Below, in pieces: positions 9,638 through 18,698 of a stretch of DNA of 64,000 nt. The notes below the pieces were generated by a model, which had not been told where the DNA came from, did no database searches, and saw only the letters and a program-made list of their open reading frames with translations. The DNA lies in assembly GCF_001307275.1 (NCBI RefSeq), contig NZ_CP012831.1, positions 5,138,501 to 5,202,500 on the forward strand, in the 5' to 3' direction. The position numbers and the translations under genes are program-made. Positions within the stretch are counted from its first letter, which is position 1. Each line of letters opens with the position of its first letter. Origin of the DNA: Pseudomonas fluorescens. Lineage in GTDB: Bacteria; Pseudomonadota; Gammaproteobacteria; Pseudomonadales; Pseudomonadaceae.

Positions 9638-11250
9638 ACACGCGTACGGGCCACCTGATGCTTGCGCTGCTGTTATCGATTGCCGCGTTGGCGGCTATGA
9701 CGGTTAAGGCGGCGACGGGCCCTGAAGTGGCGCAACTGCTCAATCGTAATTTCCAGTTCACCCCTAGTGAATGTGCGGCGCAAAAACCCGCCCATGCTTG
9801 CAGCGGTGTATTGGCGCGGGGCAGTTCGCCAGGGCGATTCTGGGAGGTCGATCCGGTGTCGTCGCAACTGGGGGCACAAAGTTTCACCTACCTGCGCGCC
9901 GATCTGGGTACTCGCTCCCTGGCGCAACCCAACGGGGTACTGCTCAGCGACGGGTTCACCGCCATCAGCCAGGGCAAGACGCTGGATGTACTGTGCGCCT
10001 ATCCTTTCCCATTCACCCTGCAAGCCAACCGTCCCGACTTTGGTTGCGGCTGGATCGCGGCCAATGCCACGGCGGACTCTTCCTCGTGTGCGGTCCAAGG
10101 CGTCAGCGATGCCCAAGGCTGGCTCGAACATTTCCGCCGGCAAAACCAGCAACCCACGGCCCAATGCTCCTTGAGTAGCCTGGAACCTGAACCGTTCAAG
10201 GCCAGCCTGGTGGCCCACGAAGGCCTCGACAGCACCTGGTCGGTTAAGCCCATGCAAGTCCAGGTCAGGAACTGGGATGCCAGCGCGCCGAGGCAGATGC
10301 CGATGCTCGGCCTGTTCTACGACGTCACCCAGGCCGGCGCCTTGCTCGGTGCATTGAAGGATCAACGTGACTATTTCAACGCCACGGGGGATTGGTTGCC
10401 GATCCTGCGCATGGACTTGAGCCGGGCGCCGGAGGCGGTGTTCGGTTTCAATCTTCAGGATCAGTTGTACATCGGCCATCAGGTTGCCGCGAAGATGAAT
10501 GCGCGTTTCGACGCCACTGCCGCAACCTGCCGGGATGAACAGCCGGCGTTCAAATGCAATGGGGTTTTGATTCGGGCTGCGGACGCATCCCCCAATTTTC
10601 ACGCTTGGAACCCAAGCGACAATTCGATTGGACGCAACGGGATTTCATTTTCCTACATCAGAGCCGATGTCGGCACTGTACGGTTGGCGGGTACGCAGGG
10701 GTACACGCTCAAGGAAACTTTTGCACCGACAGGTCATCCGGTGACCCTGCGCTGCGCTTACCCCGCCAATGCCGGGACCAATGCAATTCCCGACAGCTGT
10801 CGCGCCAGTTGCAGGTCCCTGGGGGTCATTACCGTCGCAGCCTGGCGCTCAAGATATGCCAGCACCCCACACACCAGCTGTGCTTTTGAAATGACGCCCG
10901 GGGCTTTTCAGCTCAGCGTCGACGTGCGTCAGTCCATCACTCATTCGTCCTATGTAGGCGCCTGGAACGAAATCATCATTGCGGTCTGGCCCAATGACAT
11001 TCCCCGGGAGCTTCCCATCGAAGCGTTTTTCTACACGTCGGGAAATGCAACGGGGTTGGCCAATGCCAGATTCATCCAGCGTGACTATCTGGAGCAGACT
11101 GCGCTCTTCCTGCCCATCGTGCGCTTGAACCTTGCCGCACCCCAGGTCCATCCATTTGCCTTCGACGCGCAGGATCAAACGGTCCAAGGCACATCGATGC
11201 AAACGCTGACCGAAGGCATCACACCCAATCCGAACCCCCAAGGATGGTGA
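9634..11250 (+). CDS. Secreted halovibrin-like protein, two tandem domains
   Basis: 538 residues from ATG 9634, which overlaps the previous stop as ATGA. A Sec signal peptide is visible (a hydrophobic run of leucine and alanine ending near TVKA, about 1-26). The mature part is two homologous halves, about 27-276 and 277-538. Each begins with a VAxxLNxRF-like stretch and CSGVL/CNGVLIR, then a (F/S)SY(I/L)RAD motif, paired cysteines, and ends with (L/A)FFY followed by (R/Q)RDY and LPI(L/V)R(M/L)(D/N)L. This pattern resembles halovibrin (HvnA/HvnB) proteins, reported in Vibrio fischeri as secreted NAD+ glycohydrolases. The family call is from remembered motifs; enzymatic activity is inference. 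The next gene has the same two-domain start, so four halovibrin-like domains lie in a row. Confidence 0.6.
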   Translation: MNTRTGHLMLALLLSIAALAAMTVKAATGPEVAQLLNRNFQFTPSECAAQKPAHACSGVLARGSSPGRFWEVDPVSSQLGAQSFTYLRADLGTRSLAQPNGVLLSDGFTAISQGKTLDVLCAYPFPFTLQANRPDFGCGWIAANATADSSSCAVQGVSDAQGWLEHFRRQNQQPTAQCSLSSLEPEPFKASLVAHEGLDSTWSVKPMQVQVRNWDASAPRQMPMLGLFYDVTQAGALLGALKDQRDYFNATGDWLPILRMDLSRAPEAVFGFNLQDQLYIGHQVAAKMNARFDATAATCRDEQPAFKCNGVLIRAADASPNFHAWNPSDNSIGRNGISFSYIRADVGTVRLAGTQGYTLKETFAPTGHPVTLRCAYPANAGTNAIPDSCRASCRSLGVITVAAWRSRYASTPHTSCAFEMTPGAFQLSVDVRQSITHSSYVGAWNEIIIAVWPNDIPRELPIEAFFYTSGNATGLANARFIQRDYLEQTALFLPIVRLNLAAPQVHPFAFDAQDQTVQGTSMQTLTEGITPNPNPQGW

Positions 11251-11329
11251 TGACTGAATGAAAAGGTATTCGGGCGTGCCCAGCCTGAAGTCGGAGCGAT
11301 CTCATCGGATGACCCATGGAGCACCGATC

Positions 11330-14300
11330 ATGCCGTTAATCCGCATCCTGGCACTTGTCCTGCTGTTCGTGGGAGGACCGGCGCTTGCCATCACTGGCCC
11401 GGAAGTCGCGCAATTGCTCAACAGTCGCTACCAGAACACCGCGACGCAATGCGTGGGCAACAACCCGGCGTACTTCTGCAGCGGTGTGCTGGTGCGCGCA
11501 AGCCAAGGCGTGGACGAGTTCTGGAAACACGGCGCGGTGTCCGCTCAGTCAGGCGCCGAGGGTTTCGCCTACCTGCGGGCCGATCTGGACACCCGCGGGC
11601 TGACGCAGGCAAACGGCGTGATCTTTACCGATCAGTTCACCGCCATCGGCCAGGGCAAAACCCTCGACGTGTTGTGTGCCTATCCCTTCGAGATGACCCT
11701 TGCAGGCAACCGCCCTGACCATGGCTGTGGCCTGTCAGCGGCAACCGTCGCCACGCAAGACGTCAGCTCATGCGCCGCGCTAGGGATCGGCGATGCTCCT
11801 GGTTGGCTCGCCCATTTCCAGCAACAAGACCAGCAGCCCGAGCGGCAATGCTCGCTGAGCAGCCGCGATCCGGCACAGTTCAAGGCCAGCCTGGTGGCCC
11901 ATCAACTGATCGATGACACGTGGTCGGCCAAGCCAAATTTGCTGTTGGTCAGGAACTGGGATGCCCAGGCTCCCAAGCAGATGCCTTTGCATGGCCTGTT
12001 TTATGACTCGACAAAAACGGGGGCATTGCTGGGTGCGCAAAAGGATCAGCGCGACTACTTCAACGCCACGGGGGATTGGTTGCCGATCCTGCGGATGGAC
12101 CTGACCCAGGCACCGGATGCGGTGTTTGGCTTCAATCAGCAGGACCAGCTCTACATCGGCTATCAGGTCGCGTCGAGGCTCAATGCCCGCTATGCCGATA
12201 CCGCCATGGCCTGTCCCGGCGATACGCCGGCCTATAACTGCAATGGCGTGCTGATTCGAACCACCGACGCTTCATCGGCGTTCCATGCATGGAACCCCAG
12301 TGACGGTTCCATAAGCCGCAATGGTGTTTCATTTTCCTATATGCGGACGGATGTGTATTTGTCCAGACTCGCCTGGGCCAAAAACCAGGGGCTGATCATG
12401 AAGGAGCTGGCAGCCCCCACCGGGTACCCGCTCAAGGTCCGTTGTGCTTACCCCTATGACGGCGCCACGTTTTATCGCTCGAGCAGTTGCAACGAACACA
12501 CCGGCGCACCGCAAGTAAGCACGCCCTGCGCCGACCAGGGCATTACGACTGAACAGCAATGGCTAGCGCATTTTAATGCGCTGGCCAGCAAATTTACGTC
12601 CTGCAGCTTCACAGGCGAAACACTGCCCTTTGCTGTGAGCCTCAAGGCCAGGGCATTACTGGATATTGCGGTGCAAAGGGGGCAACACAATGAACTCATC
12701 ATTGCCAATTGGCCCCAGAACATTGGTGAACAACTGCCGCTTGAAGCCTTCTTTTACGTCGCTGAAGTGGCCAAGCCCAACGCAGTGTTCTTTCAGCGCG
12801 ATTACTTCCAGCAGACCGGGCGCTACCTGCCGATCATGCAGGTGGATCTTGCCGCAACGGATGGCAAGGTCTTCACCTTCGATCCGCAGGATCTGGTGCT
12901 TCCCAAGCCGAAAATCCTGAAAGCCGCCCACAATGGCGAAGGACCTGAGTTGGACCTGAATCAGGTAACAGGTGGCGCCAGGCTGAACATCGACGGCTGG
13001 CCGCACATGGCGATAGATCAGTATGTATGGCTGCGCCTGAAGGGGGAAAAGACAGACGGTTCGCAACATGACTATCAAGTATGGGTAGCCCCGTCGCGGG
13101 TCACGCCGGTGGAGTACGATCGCGGCTATCTGTATACCGATATCCCCTACAGTTACCTGCAGGCGCTACGCGACGGCAGTACGCTCACGGTAGAGTTCAA
13201 GGTTGCGTTCACTTCGAGCACCGACGAGAACCTGGCTTTTCCTTTCCCGCTGCGCACCTATACCGTCAACGGGCAGGTCGTACCGCTGGCCCCTTCGGTG
13301 AAAGAAGCCGATGGCACGACCCTGAACCCGATCAATGCCACGGACTCGCTGAACATCGTGGTACCCGCCGACATCGCGCTGCTTCCCGATGACAAACTGA
13401 AGGTCACCTGGACCGGTGCGCCGGGAACACCTGCGGGTGGCTCCTATACCTCGGGCGAATCGTTGGTCAGCGCCGGGTTGGAGATTCCGATCCCTAACCG
13501 GGTGGTGGCCTTTAACCTGGGCAAATCGGTGAAGGTGTCCTATGAGGTCATTCGGGGCAACGAAGATCCCATCCCTTCGCCCGAACTCTCCCTGGCGGTG
13601 CAGCCCATCGCCCAGGCCGATCTGCAGGTGGCCAAGCCAAAGATATTGCAGGCGGCCAACGGTGGCGAGGGATCGGAGCTGGACATGAACACGTTGACCG
13701 GCAATGCCACCGTGCGTATCGACAGCTGGCCGCACATCGCGACAGGCCAGTACGTGTGGCTGCGCCTGACGGGCACGAAAACCGATGGTTCGGCCTATGA
13801 ACGCACGCTCTGGGGGCAAGCCAATGGGAGCCGGGTTTCCGAGCAATGGGTCTTGGCTGGCTTCGCAACCAACACCGCATTGATTGGTGAACTGCGGGAG
13901 TTGCGCGACGGCAGTACCCTGACAGTGGAGTTCAAAGTCACCTTTGACCAAAGCACCGCCGAAGCCGAGGCGGTGACGTTCCCGTCGCGATCGTACACGG
14001 TCCGTGGGCAGCGGCTGCAGGATCACTACACCTCTTTTGAAGGTGGCAATACCCATGGTTGGTACGCGGGACAACTGTTTGAGGTCGTGCACGAGGCCGG
14101 CAACGACTTCGGGCGACTGGGATCGGGTCCGGGGGGCAGCGGAGCCGCTGGGATTGCACGCCTGCAACTGCCGTTGCAACCCGGAGTGCGCTATGAGATC
14201 AGCTTCGTTGGCCGTACGCCGTCGGGTGCCAATCCCTTGGTTTTCGCATCGAATTATTCAGCGGGGGAGACCATGCTCTATTTCAATCTTTCCAGTGATT

Positions 14301-14419
14301 GGGCGCCCTATTCAAAAGACTTCACCTTCAGTCAATTACCCGACTACGTGTTGTTTAGTTCGGGCTACAGCCAAGGAGGCATAGTAGACCTGGACAACAT
14401 TCGTATACGCCAACCATAA
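11330..14419 (+). CDS. Secreted halovibrin-like protein fused to Ig-like modules and CBM-like C-terminus
   Basis: 1029 residues from ATG 11330. This start gives a clean signal peptide (MPLIRILALVLLFVGGPALA) with GGAG eight bases upstream; in-frame ATGs at 11258 and 11309 would add hydrophilic residues in front of it. Residues about 21-273 and 274-522 are two halovibrin-like domains paralogous to the gene just upstream (CSGVLVRAS, CNGVLIRTTDAS). Residues about 527-645 and 770-890 are two related Ig-like modules (PKIL(K/Q)AA.(N/G)GEG motif), separated by a different Ig-like module at about 652-755. Residues about 895-1029 (YTSFEGGNTHGWYAG start, VDLDNIRIRQP end) look like a CBM4/9-type jelly-roll. 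This is a toxin-like enzyme domain joined to binding modules. Last gene of the 4628-14419 operon. Confidence 0.6.
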   Translation: MPLIRILALVLLFVGGPALAITGPEVAQLLNSRYQNTATQCVGNNPAYFCSGVLVRASQGVDEFWKHGAVSAQSGAEGFAYLRADLDTRGLTQANGVIFTDQFTAIGQGKTLDVLCAYPFEMTLAGNRPDHGCGLSAATVATQDVSSCAALGIGDAPGWLAHFQQQDQQPERQCSLSSRDPAQFKASLVAHQLIDDTWSAKPNLLLVRNWDAQAPKQMPLHGLFYDSTKTGALLGAQKDQRDYFNATGDWLPILRMDLTQAPDAVFGFNQQDQLYIGYQVASRLNARYADTAMACPGDTPAYNCNGVLIRTTDASSAFHAWNPSDGSISRNGVSFSYMRTDVYLSRLAWAKNQGLIMKELAAPTGYPLKVRCAYPYDGATFYRSSSCNEHTGAPQVSTPCADQGITTEQQWLAHFNALASKFTSCSFTGETLPFAVSLKARALLDIAVQRGQHNELIIANWPQNIGEQLPLEAFFYVAEVAKPNAVFFQRDYFQQTGRYLPIMQVDLAATDGKVFTFDPQDLVLPKPKILKAAHNGEGPELDLNQVTGGARLNIDGWPHMAIDQYVWLRLKGEKTDGSQHDYQVWVAPSRVTPVEYDRGYLYTDIPYSYLQALRDGSTLTVEFKVAFTSSTDENLAFPFPLRTYTVNGQVVPLAPSVKEADGTTLNPINATDSLNIVVPADIALLPDDKLKVTWTGAPGTPAGGSYTSGESLVSAGLEIPIPNRVVAFNLGKSVKVSYEVIRGNEDPIPSPELSLAVQPIAQADLQVAKPKILQAANGGEGSELDMNTLTGNATVRIDSWPHIATGQYVWLRLTGTKTDGSAYERTLWGQANGSRVSEQWVLAGFATNTALIGELRELRDGSTLTVEFKVTFDQSTAEAEAVTFPSRSYTVRGQRLQDHYTSFEGGNTHGWYAGQLFEVVHEAGNDFGRLGSGPGGSGAAGIARLQLPLQPGVRYEISFVGRTPSGANPLVFASNYSAGETMLYFNLSSDWAPYSKDFTFSQLPDYVLFSSGYSQGGIVDLDNIRIRQP

Positions 14420-14453
14420 GGTCCCGGGCGCCATGTGGTTCGTTGTCTGCCCT

Positions 14454-14499
14454 GACCATTCATCAACTATCTGCCCGTACCTGTAAGTTTTGACAGTAG
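14454..14499 (+). promoter_or_regulatory. Bipartite upstream element, copy 2
   Basis: GACCATTC (14454-14461), 17 bases, then ACCTGTAAGTTTTGACAG and TAG (14479-14499). Spacing and both blocks match the copy at 4519-4564, although the spacer and surrounding DNA have diverged. The inverted repeat is imperfect here (CTGT...ACAG conserved). It lies 89 bases before the start at 14589. Confidence 0.6.
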
Positions 14500-14588
14500 A
14501 CGGCCTCCCTAAAGCACGCGTTAATTCCCTTTCCATCGCGCCACCCGTTGTATCGGCACGCCCCTCGAACGCTGAGCCCAGGTGTCCC

Positions 14589-17552
14589 ATGAACAAGCGA
14601 TTTCCAGCACGTTATTCGCCTGAAAACCGTCCACTGGAAGGTCTTGATCCTCCATGGTTTCCCGGTTGGACCCAGCCTGTCGAGGACTACGATGGCGGTG
14701 TCCCGGCTCGGCTGGCGGAGGGTGGATTGCTCTGTGTCGTCGATCCCTGGACACAGATGGAAGTGGGCGACTCTTTCAAGTTCTACTGGAATGACACGAC
14801 CACCCCCGTCTGGAGCACCGAAATCGACCTTGCTCAAAAAAATCAGCAACTGGTGTTCCGCATTGAGGAGGGGCATATCGTTCGAGGCGACGCTTTTCCG
14901 GTGTTCTACAGTGTGCTGCGAGTAGGCGCCGCGCAGCCCGTGGAATCCCAGCCGCAGTGGAAACTGCTGGTCAAACTGGACCCGCCTGGTGGTTTCGATG
15001 AAGAGCAGGGCACCCCGGGACATTCGGGGCTGCGCTATTCGATTCCCCAGGACATCATCGATGACGGTGTTGGGCCGGGTGACACCGGCGGTGTACCGAT
15101 TACCATCAAGCCTTACCGGTTCATGCGTCGTAACGACCGGATCAACGTGGCTTGGGGTTCAAAGAACGTCTATCACACGGTGGCCGATGGTGAGGTGGAG
15201 CAGGAGATTACGATTACCGTGCCCCTGGATGTCATCGAGCAGAACGGTGACAGCGACGCTGTTGCTGTTGCCTACCAGGTGGTGGATGAGTGCGGCAACT
15301 ACCCTGGCGGGTACTGGCGTTGGTCGGCGGCGACCCAGATTCTGGTCGATTTGAACAACAACCGGCTCGATCCGCCGATGGTGCTGGTCAACGATATGCC
15401 TGTCGAGGAAGTTGACCTTGAAGTGTTGGCTGGAAATCCCGTCATCGTTCGTGTGAATACCAACCGCTATGAACATGCCGTTGGCGATATTTTGCGCTTG
15501 ACCTGGCGCGGCACTTCCGCCGACGGTTTCCCGGTGGACGTTGGGCCTCTCGAGGAAACGGTCGAGGCCATTCCCTATTCCTACAACTTCACCATTCCTT
15601 ATGAAGATGTGGCCGCCATCGCTCGAGGCCGGGCTTCGGTGGAGTATGTGCGGATCAGAAGCGGTGAAGACGATCGTCCTTCGAAGAGCAAGGCCGTGAC
15701 CGTGGTCGGCGATTATCGTCGTTATGGCCCACCCGGTATTGTCGAGGCCACTGGTAATACACTTGATCCGGACCTGAACTTCTATACCTTGTCCGTCCCT
15801 GACTATGCGGGGCGCAGCCCCGGCGATCGGATCATCATCGTGTGCGAAGGCCTCACTGCCTCCGATCATCCGACTTACTACGACGTTCCTGTCATCGTGG
15901 CCGGGGAGGTGGCAGGCGAACCGGTGCTGGGAAACTTGCCCAAGGCACAGGTCAAGCGCCTGGATGGCGGTTCGCTCAAGGTTTATTACAGCGTGAACGG
16001 TCAACCCGATTCGGATGTCTTGGAACTGACCGTGGGTGTCGCGGCGCCTTCGCTGCCCATCCCGACCGTCGTTGAAGCCCCGGACGATATGCTGGACCCG
16101 GACGAGGTCAACCCGGCCATCGGGGCCAATGTTATCGTGCCTTATACCGTCACCGTGCGCGATGATGTAGTCGTGCTGCGTTGGCGGGGCTCGTCCAGCA
16201 ATGCCCCGGACGCTTCAAGAACCTTGAACGCGAACACGGCAGGCAAGCCAGTGCCTTTTACCGTGCCGTTCACCTATGTGAGCGGCAACCTGAACGGGAC
16301 GGTGGATGTCAGCTATTCCATTACCCGGGGCACCTCCTTGCTGGGCAATTCTATCGTCCGACACCTGAGGGTCGGCTCGGCTCAACTGATCGATCCAACC
16401 ATCGACTCGGCCAAGGACCCGCATCAAGCCTCAATCGCCAATGGCGGGTATACCGTCGAGACCAGCGTCACCCTCAGTGGCAAGGCGGCGAAGGCCCAGA
16501 GGGTGGAGATTTACGAAGGCGACAACTTGAAGGGCACCGCCGAGGCCAATGGCGATGAGGACTGGAGCTTGACTGTCAGCGGCTTGAGCGTGGCCCCCCA
16601 TATCTTTGTCGCCAAGGCACTCTACGGCGACAATCCAATATCCGGTGCTTGGGGAATCAATGTGGTTGCCGTCACACCGCCGACGATCACGTCGATCAGG
16701 GATCCGCATCAGGCCCCAATCGCCAACGGCGGCTATACCCTCGCCACCAGTATCACCCTGAGCGGTAGGGCCTCCATGGGCATGCAGGTACAGATTTTCG
16801 ACAACGCCGACCTGAAAGGCACTGCCGATGTCGATGGCTACGGTGATTGGAGTCTGTCACTGAGCGGGCTCGCCGAGGGTGCCCATATCCTCAACGCCAA
16901 GGCGCTGTATAGCGATCATCCAGAGTCCAATTATTGGGGAATCAATGTAGCGCAGGCACTGGTGATCGATACCAGCCCCGTGTACCTCAACGGGTTCTTC
17001 CTGTACATCGGACAACCACGAACCGCCACGCCCATGCCTGCTGGAACGACAGTGACTCGTACCCCCATAACGGGGAACCCCGGATACACGTACTACACGT
17101 CAAACGCTGATGTCGCCCGCGTGGATGGCTACGGTACGGTCGAGGGATGGGCTAACGGACAGGCGACGATTACGGTCGCCGATGCTTCTGGGCAAACAGC
17201 CGCCTATACGGTGATCCGATCGAACGCCTGGACGATGGCCATGATCGGAACCATTACAGGGGGTGAAGCGGCCAACTGGGCGAACTCCCAAGGGGCGGCG
17301 AATTCATTCGCCCAGCCGCCACGTCCGGACGGCGGCACCATGGAAGCCATTCGAACGTACTACGTCGTACCCACGGGTTTTAACTACAGGCATTGGACCG
17401 GCGCCTTCGAGAACGGTAATCCCCTATGGCCACTTTGGGCGAACCCCTACACGGGAGAGATCGGAACGCAGGCGATACAGGATTATCTGGGCGCCTACTG
17501 TCGGATACCCTATGGCTCGGGCCAGATAATGGCGAGTGCTCCGGAGTCATGA
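14589..17552 (+). CDS. Giant Ig-like protein with Big_2 and lectin-like C-terminus
   Basis: 987 residues from ATG 14589 (AGGTG just upstream); an in-frame TTG at 14490 falls inside the upstream element and is unlikely. There is no signal peptide. The N-terminal ~265 residues parallel those of the RCC1-repeat protein at 4628-8650 (VKLDPPGG, then DDGVGPGDTGG). Ig-like modules start near residues 265, 383 and 494. Two 95-residue repeats of the kind found in the first gene of the window start near 605 and 701 (DPHQA.IANGGYT, SVTLSGKA). A Big_2-like domain follows (about 793-877, YYTSNADVARVDGYG), then a C-terminal domain of about 110 residues (HWTGAFENG). It thus combines the front of one neighbour with the back of another, which suggests module shuffling within the locus. 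Function unknown; an adhesin-like role is inference. Confidence 0.7.
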   Translation: MNKRFPARYSPENRPLEGLDPPWFPGWTQPVEDYDGGVPARLAEGGLLCVVDPWTQMEVGDSFKFYWNDTTTPVWSTEIDLAQKNQQLVFRIEEGHIVRGDAFPVFYSVLRVGAAQPVESQPQWKLLVKLDPPGGFDEEQGTPGHSGLRYSIPQDIIDDGVGPGDTGGVPITIKPYRFMRRNDRINVAWGSKNVYHTVADGEVEQEITITVPLDVIEQNGDSDAVAVAYQVVDECGNYPGGYWRWSAATQILVDLNNNRLDPPMVLVNDMPVEEVDLEVLAGNPVIVRVNTNRYEHAVGDILRLTWRGTSADGFPVDVGPLEETVEAIPYSYNFTIPYEDVAAIARGRASVEYVRIRSGEDDRPSKSKAVTVVGDYRRYGPPGIVEATGNTLDPDLNFYTLSVPDYAGRSPGDRIIIVCEGLTASDHPTYYDVPVIVAGEVAGEPVLGNLPKAQVKRLDGGSLKVYYSVNGQPDSDVLELTVGVAAPSLPIPTVVEAPDDMLDPDEVNPAIGANVIVPYTVTVRDDVVVLRWRGSSSNAPDASRTLNANTAGKPVPFTVPFTYVSGNLNGTVDVSYSITRGTSLLGNSIVRHLRVGSAQLIDPTIDSAKDPHQASIANGGYTVETSVTLSGKAAKAQRVEIYEGDNLKGTAEANGDEDWSLTVSGLSVAPHIFVAKALYGDNPISGAWGINVVAVTPPTITSIRDPHQAPIANGGYTLATSITLSGRASMGMQVQIFDNADLKGTADVDGYGDWSLSLSGLAEGAHILNAKALYSDHPESNYWGINVAQALVIDTSPVYLNGFFLYIGQPRTATPMPAGTTVTRTPITGNPGYTYYTSNADVARVDGYGTVEGWANGQATITVADASGQTAAYTVIRSNAWTMAMIGTITGGEAANWANSQGAANSFAQPPRPDGGTMEAIRTYYVVPTGFNYRHWTGAFENGNPLWPLWANPYTGEIGTQAIQDYLGAYCRIPYGSGQIMASAPES

Positions 17553-17630
17553 CAGGCGCCTGCCTTTTGACCTACGCCAGTCGATACGGACCTCAATCTA
17601 TGGTGTGGAAGTCAATGCAACCTCGGATGA

Positions 17631-18500
17631 TCATAGCAACCGGCACTGCATCGAAAACCCCAGCGCCACCGATTGCCCTTGCTCCAGCAGGCGCAACCCT
17701 GGCCGCCCAGGCAGGTGGTGGGCGTTGACCGGGTGACTGACCGGTTCAATGCAAAAGAAATCCAGGCCCACGGGGCAGTACAGCAGGAAGTAATCGCAGC
17801 CGCTGGCCTGGCACGCCAGCTCGTAACCCAGGTCCGGCTGTTGGATCAGGCAATGCCCGTTCCAGCCACCGAAGCCGTTGTCCACGAGGGTGTCCGGCAG
17901 TAAGCGGGCCTCCTGGAAGTTCCAGTGTTCGGGCAGGTCGATCCGTTCCGTCGGCAGTTTCGTGGCGTCGCACAGCCAGGCTTCGCTCGCCCGGGTTTGC
18001 AGGCGCGTGCCGGCGGTGCGCGGGAAGTATGGGTGCAGGCCGAGGCCATGCCACGCCGGCTGTTTCGCCGTGTGGGTGACGAGCATCGCGATTTGCAACT
18101 GGCCGCCGCGCAAGCGGACACGCAAACTGGCGCAATAACCGAACGGGTGCTGACTGTCGAGTTGCAGCAGCGCTTCCTGGGCATTCTGTTCGGTCACTTG
18201 CCACGGTTGCTGCCAGGCGCTGCCATGGATGGGGAACGGGTCGTTGGGGCTGTTGGCCTCCAGGGCCAGCCAGCCGCCAGGGCAATCGAAACCGCCGTGG
18301 GCGATCCGGTTCGACCAGGGGATCAATGGGAAGCCACCGAGCTTGCCGGGCAGGCCGTTTTCCAGGGCTTGCGGCGCGGGCGGGCGTAGCAGCGGAGCGC
18401 CGCTGCTGCGCAAGGTCCAGTCCACCAGGCTGGCACCCAGATGCGGGGCCAGCGTGAGGCGGGTCAGTTCGTCTTCGAGATGCAGAAGAGGTGGGGTCAT
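17631..18500 (-). CDS. Aldose 1-epimerase-like protein
   Basis: 289 residues from the ATG at 18500 (MTPPLLHLEDELT); codons further upstream merely translate a REP. It matches the GalM/YeaD-type fold: NRI near residue 86, PIHG with the conserved histidine, a HPYF histidine, and CIEPVSH with the glutamate expected to act as base. Family members interconvert alpha and beta anomers of sugars. As the last gene of the uronate operon it probably speeds mutarotation of galacturonate or glucuronate so that the dehydrogenase gets the right anomer (inference). It is separated from the TRAP permease gene by a REP pair. It converges with the Ig-like gene cluster, 78 bases away. Confidence 0.75.
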   Translation of the reverse strand: MTPPLLHLEDELTRLTLAPHLGASLVDWTLRSSGAPLLRPPAPQALENGLPGKLGGFPLIPWSNRIAHGGFDCPGGWLALEANSPNDPFPIHGSAWQQPWQVTEQNAQEALLQLDSQHPFGYCASLRVRLRGGQLQIAMLVTHTAKQPAWHGLGLHPYFPRTAGTRLQTRASEAWLCDATKLPTERIDLPEHWNFQEARLLPDTLVDNGFGGWNGHCLIQQPDLGYELACQASGCDYFLLYCPVGLDFFCIEPVSHPVNAHHLPGRPGLRLLEQGQSVALGFSMQCRLL

Positions 18501-18560
18501 GGTGGTTGTCTGCTGGATTGAAAAGCAGTGAGGAAATGCAGATTTTGTGTGGACGCTGTT

Positions 18561-18671
18561 GTGGCGAGGGAGCTTGCTCCCGCTGGGTGGCGAAGCCGCC
18601 CCAAAAATTTGTGCTGAAACAAATAACTTGGGCCTGCTTCGCAGTCCAGCGGGAGCAAGCTCCCTCGCCAC
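18561..18671. repeat. Class I REP inverted pair
   Basis: GTGGCGAGGGAGCTTGCTCC at the left and its inverse at the right (GGAGCAAGCTCCCTCGCCAC) around a 70-base centre. It lies between the TRAP permease gene and the epimerase gene of the same operon, where such a hairpin could stabilise the upstream mRNA or reduce readthrough. Confidence 0.85.
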
Positions 18672-18698
18672 AAGGGTGCTTGCTTGCTGATGGAATGG

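Noticed and set aside
4546..14496. LexA (SOS) boxes: CTGT-N8-ACAG at 4546-4561 and 14481-14496.
   Set aside because: The outer bases fit, but the eight inner bases are not the AT-rich alternating type expected, and conservation extends well beyond the box to GACCATTC at a fixed distance. LexA remains a minor alternative.
18501..18671. N-terminal extension of the epimerase gene (residues MARELAPAGL...).
   Set aside because: It is translation of the class I REP and spacer. The same peptide-like string appears wherever this REP is read in that frame. Similar SELARD-type extensions before preT and the amidohydrolase were rejected for the same reason.
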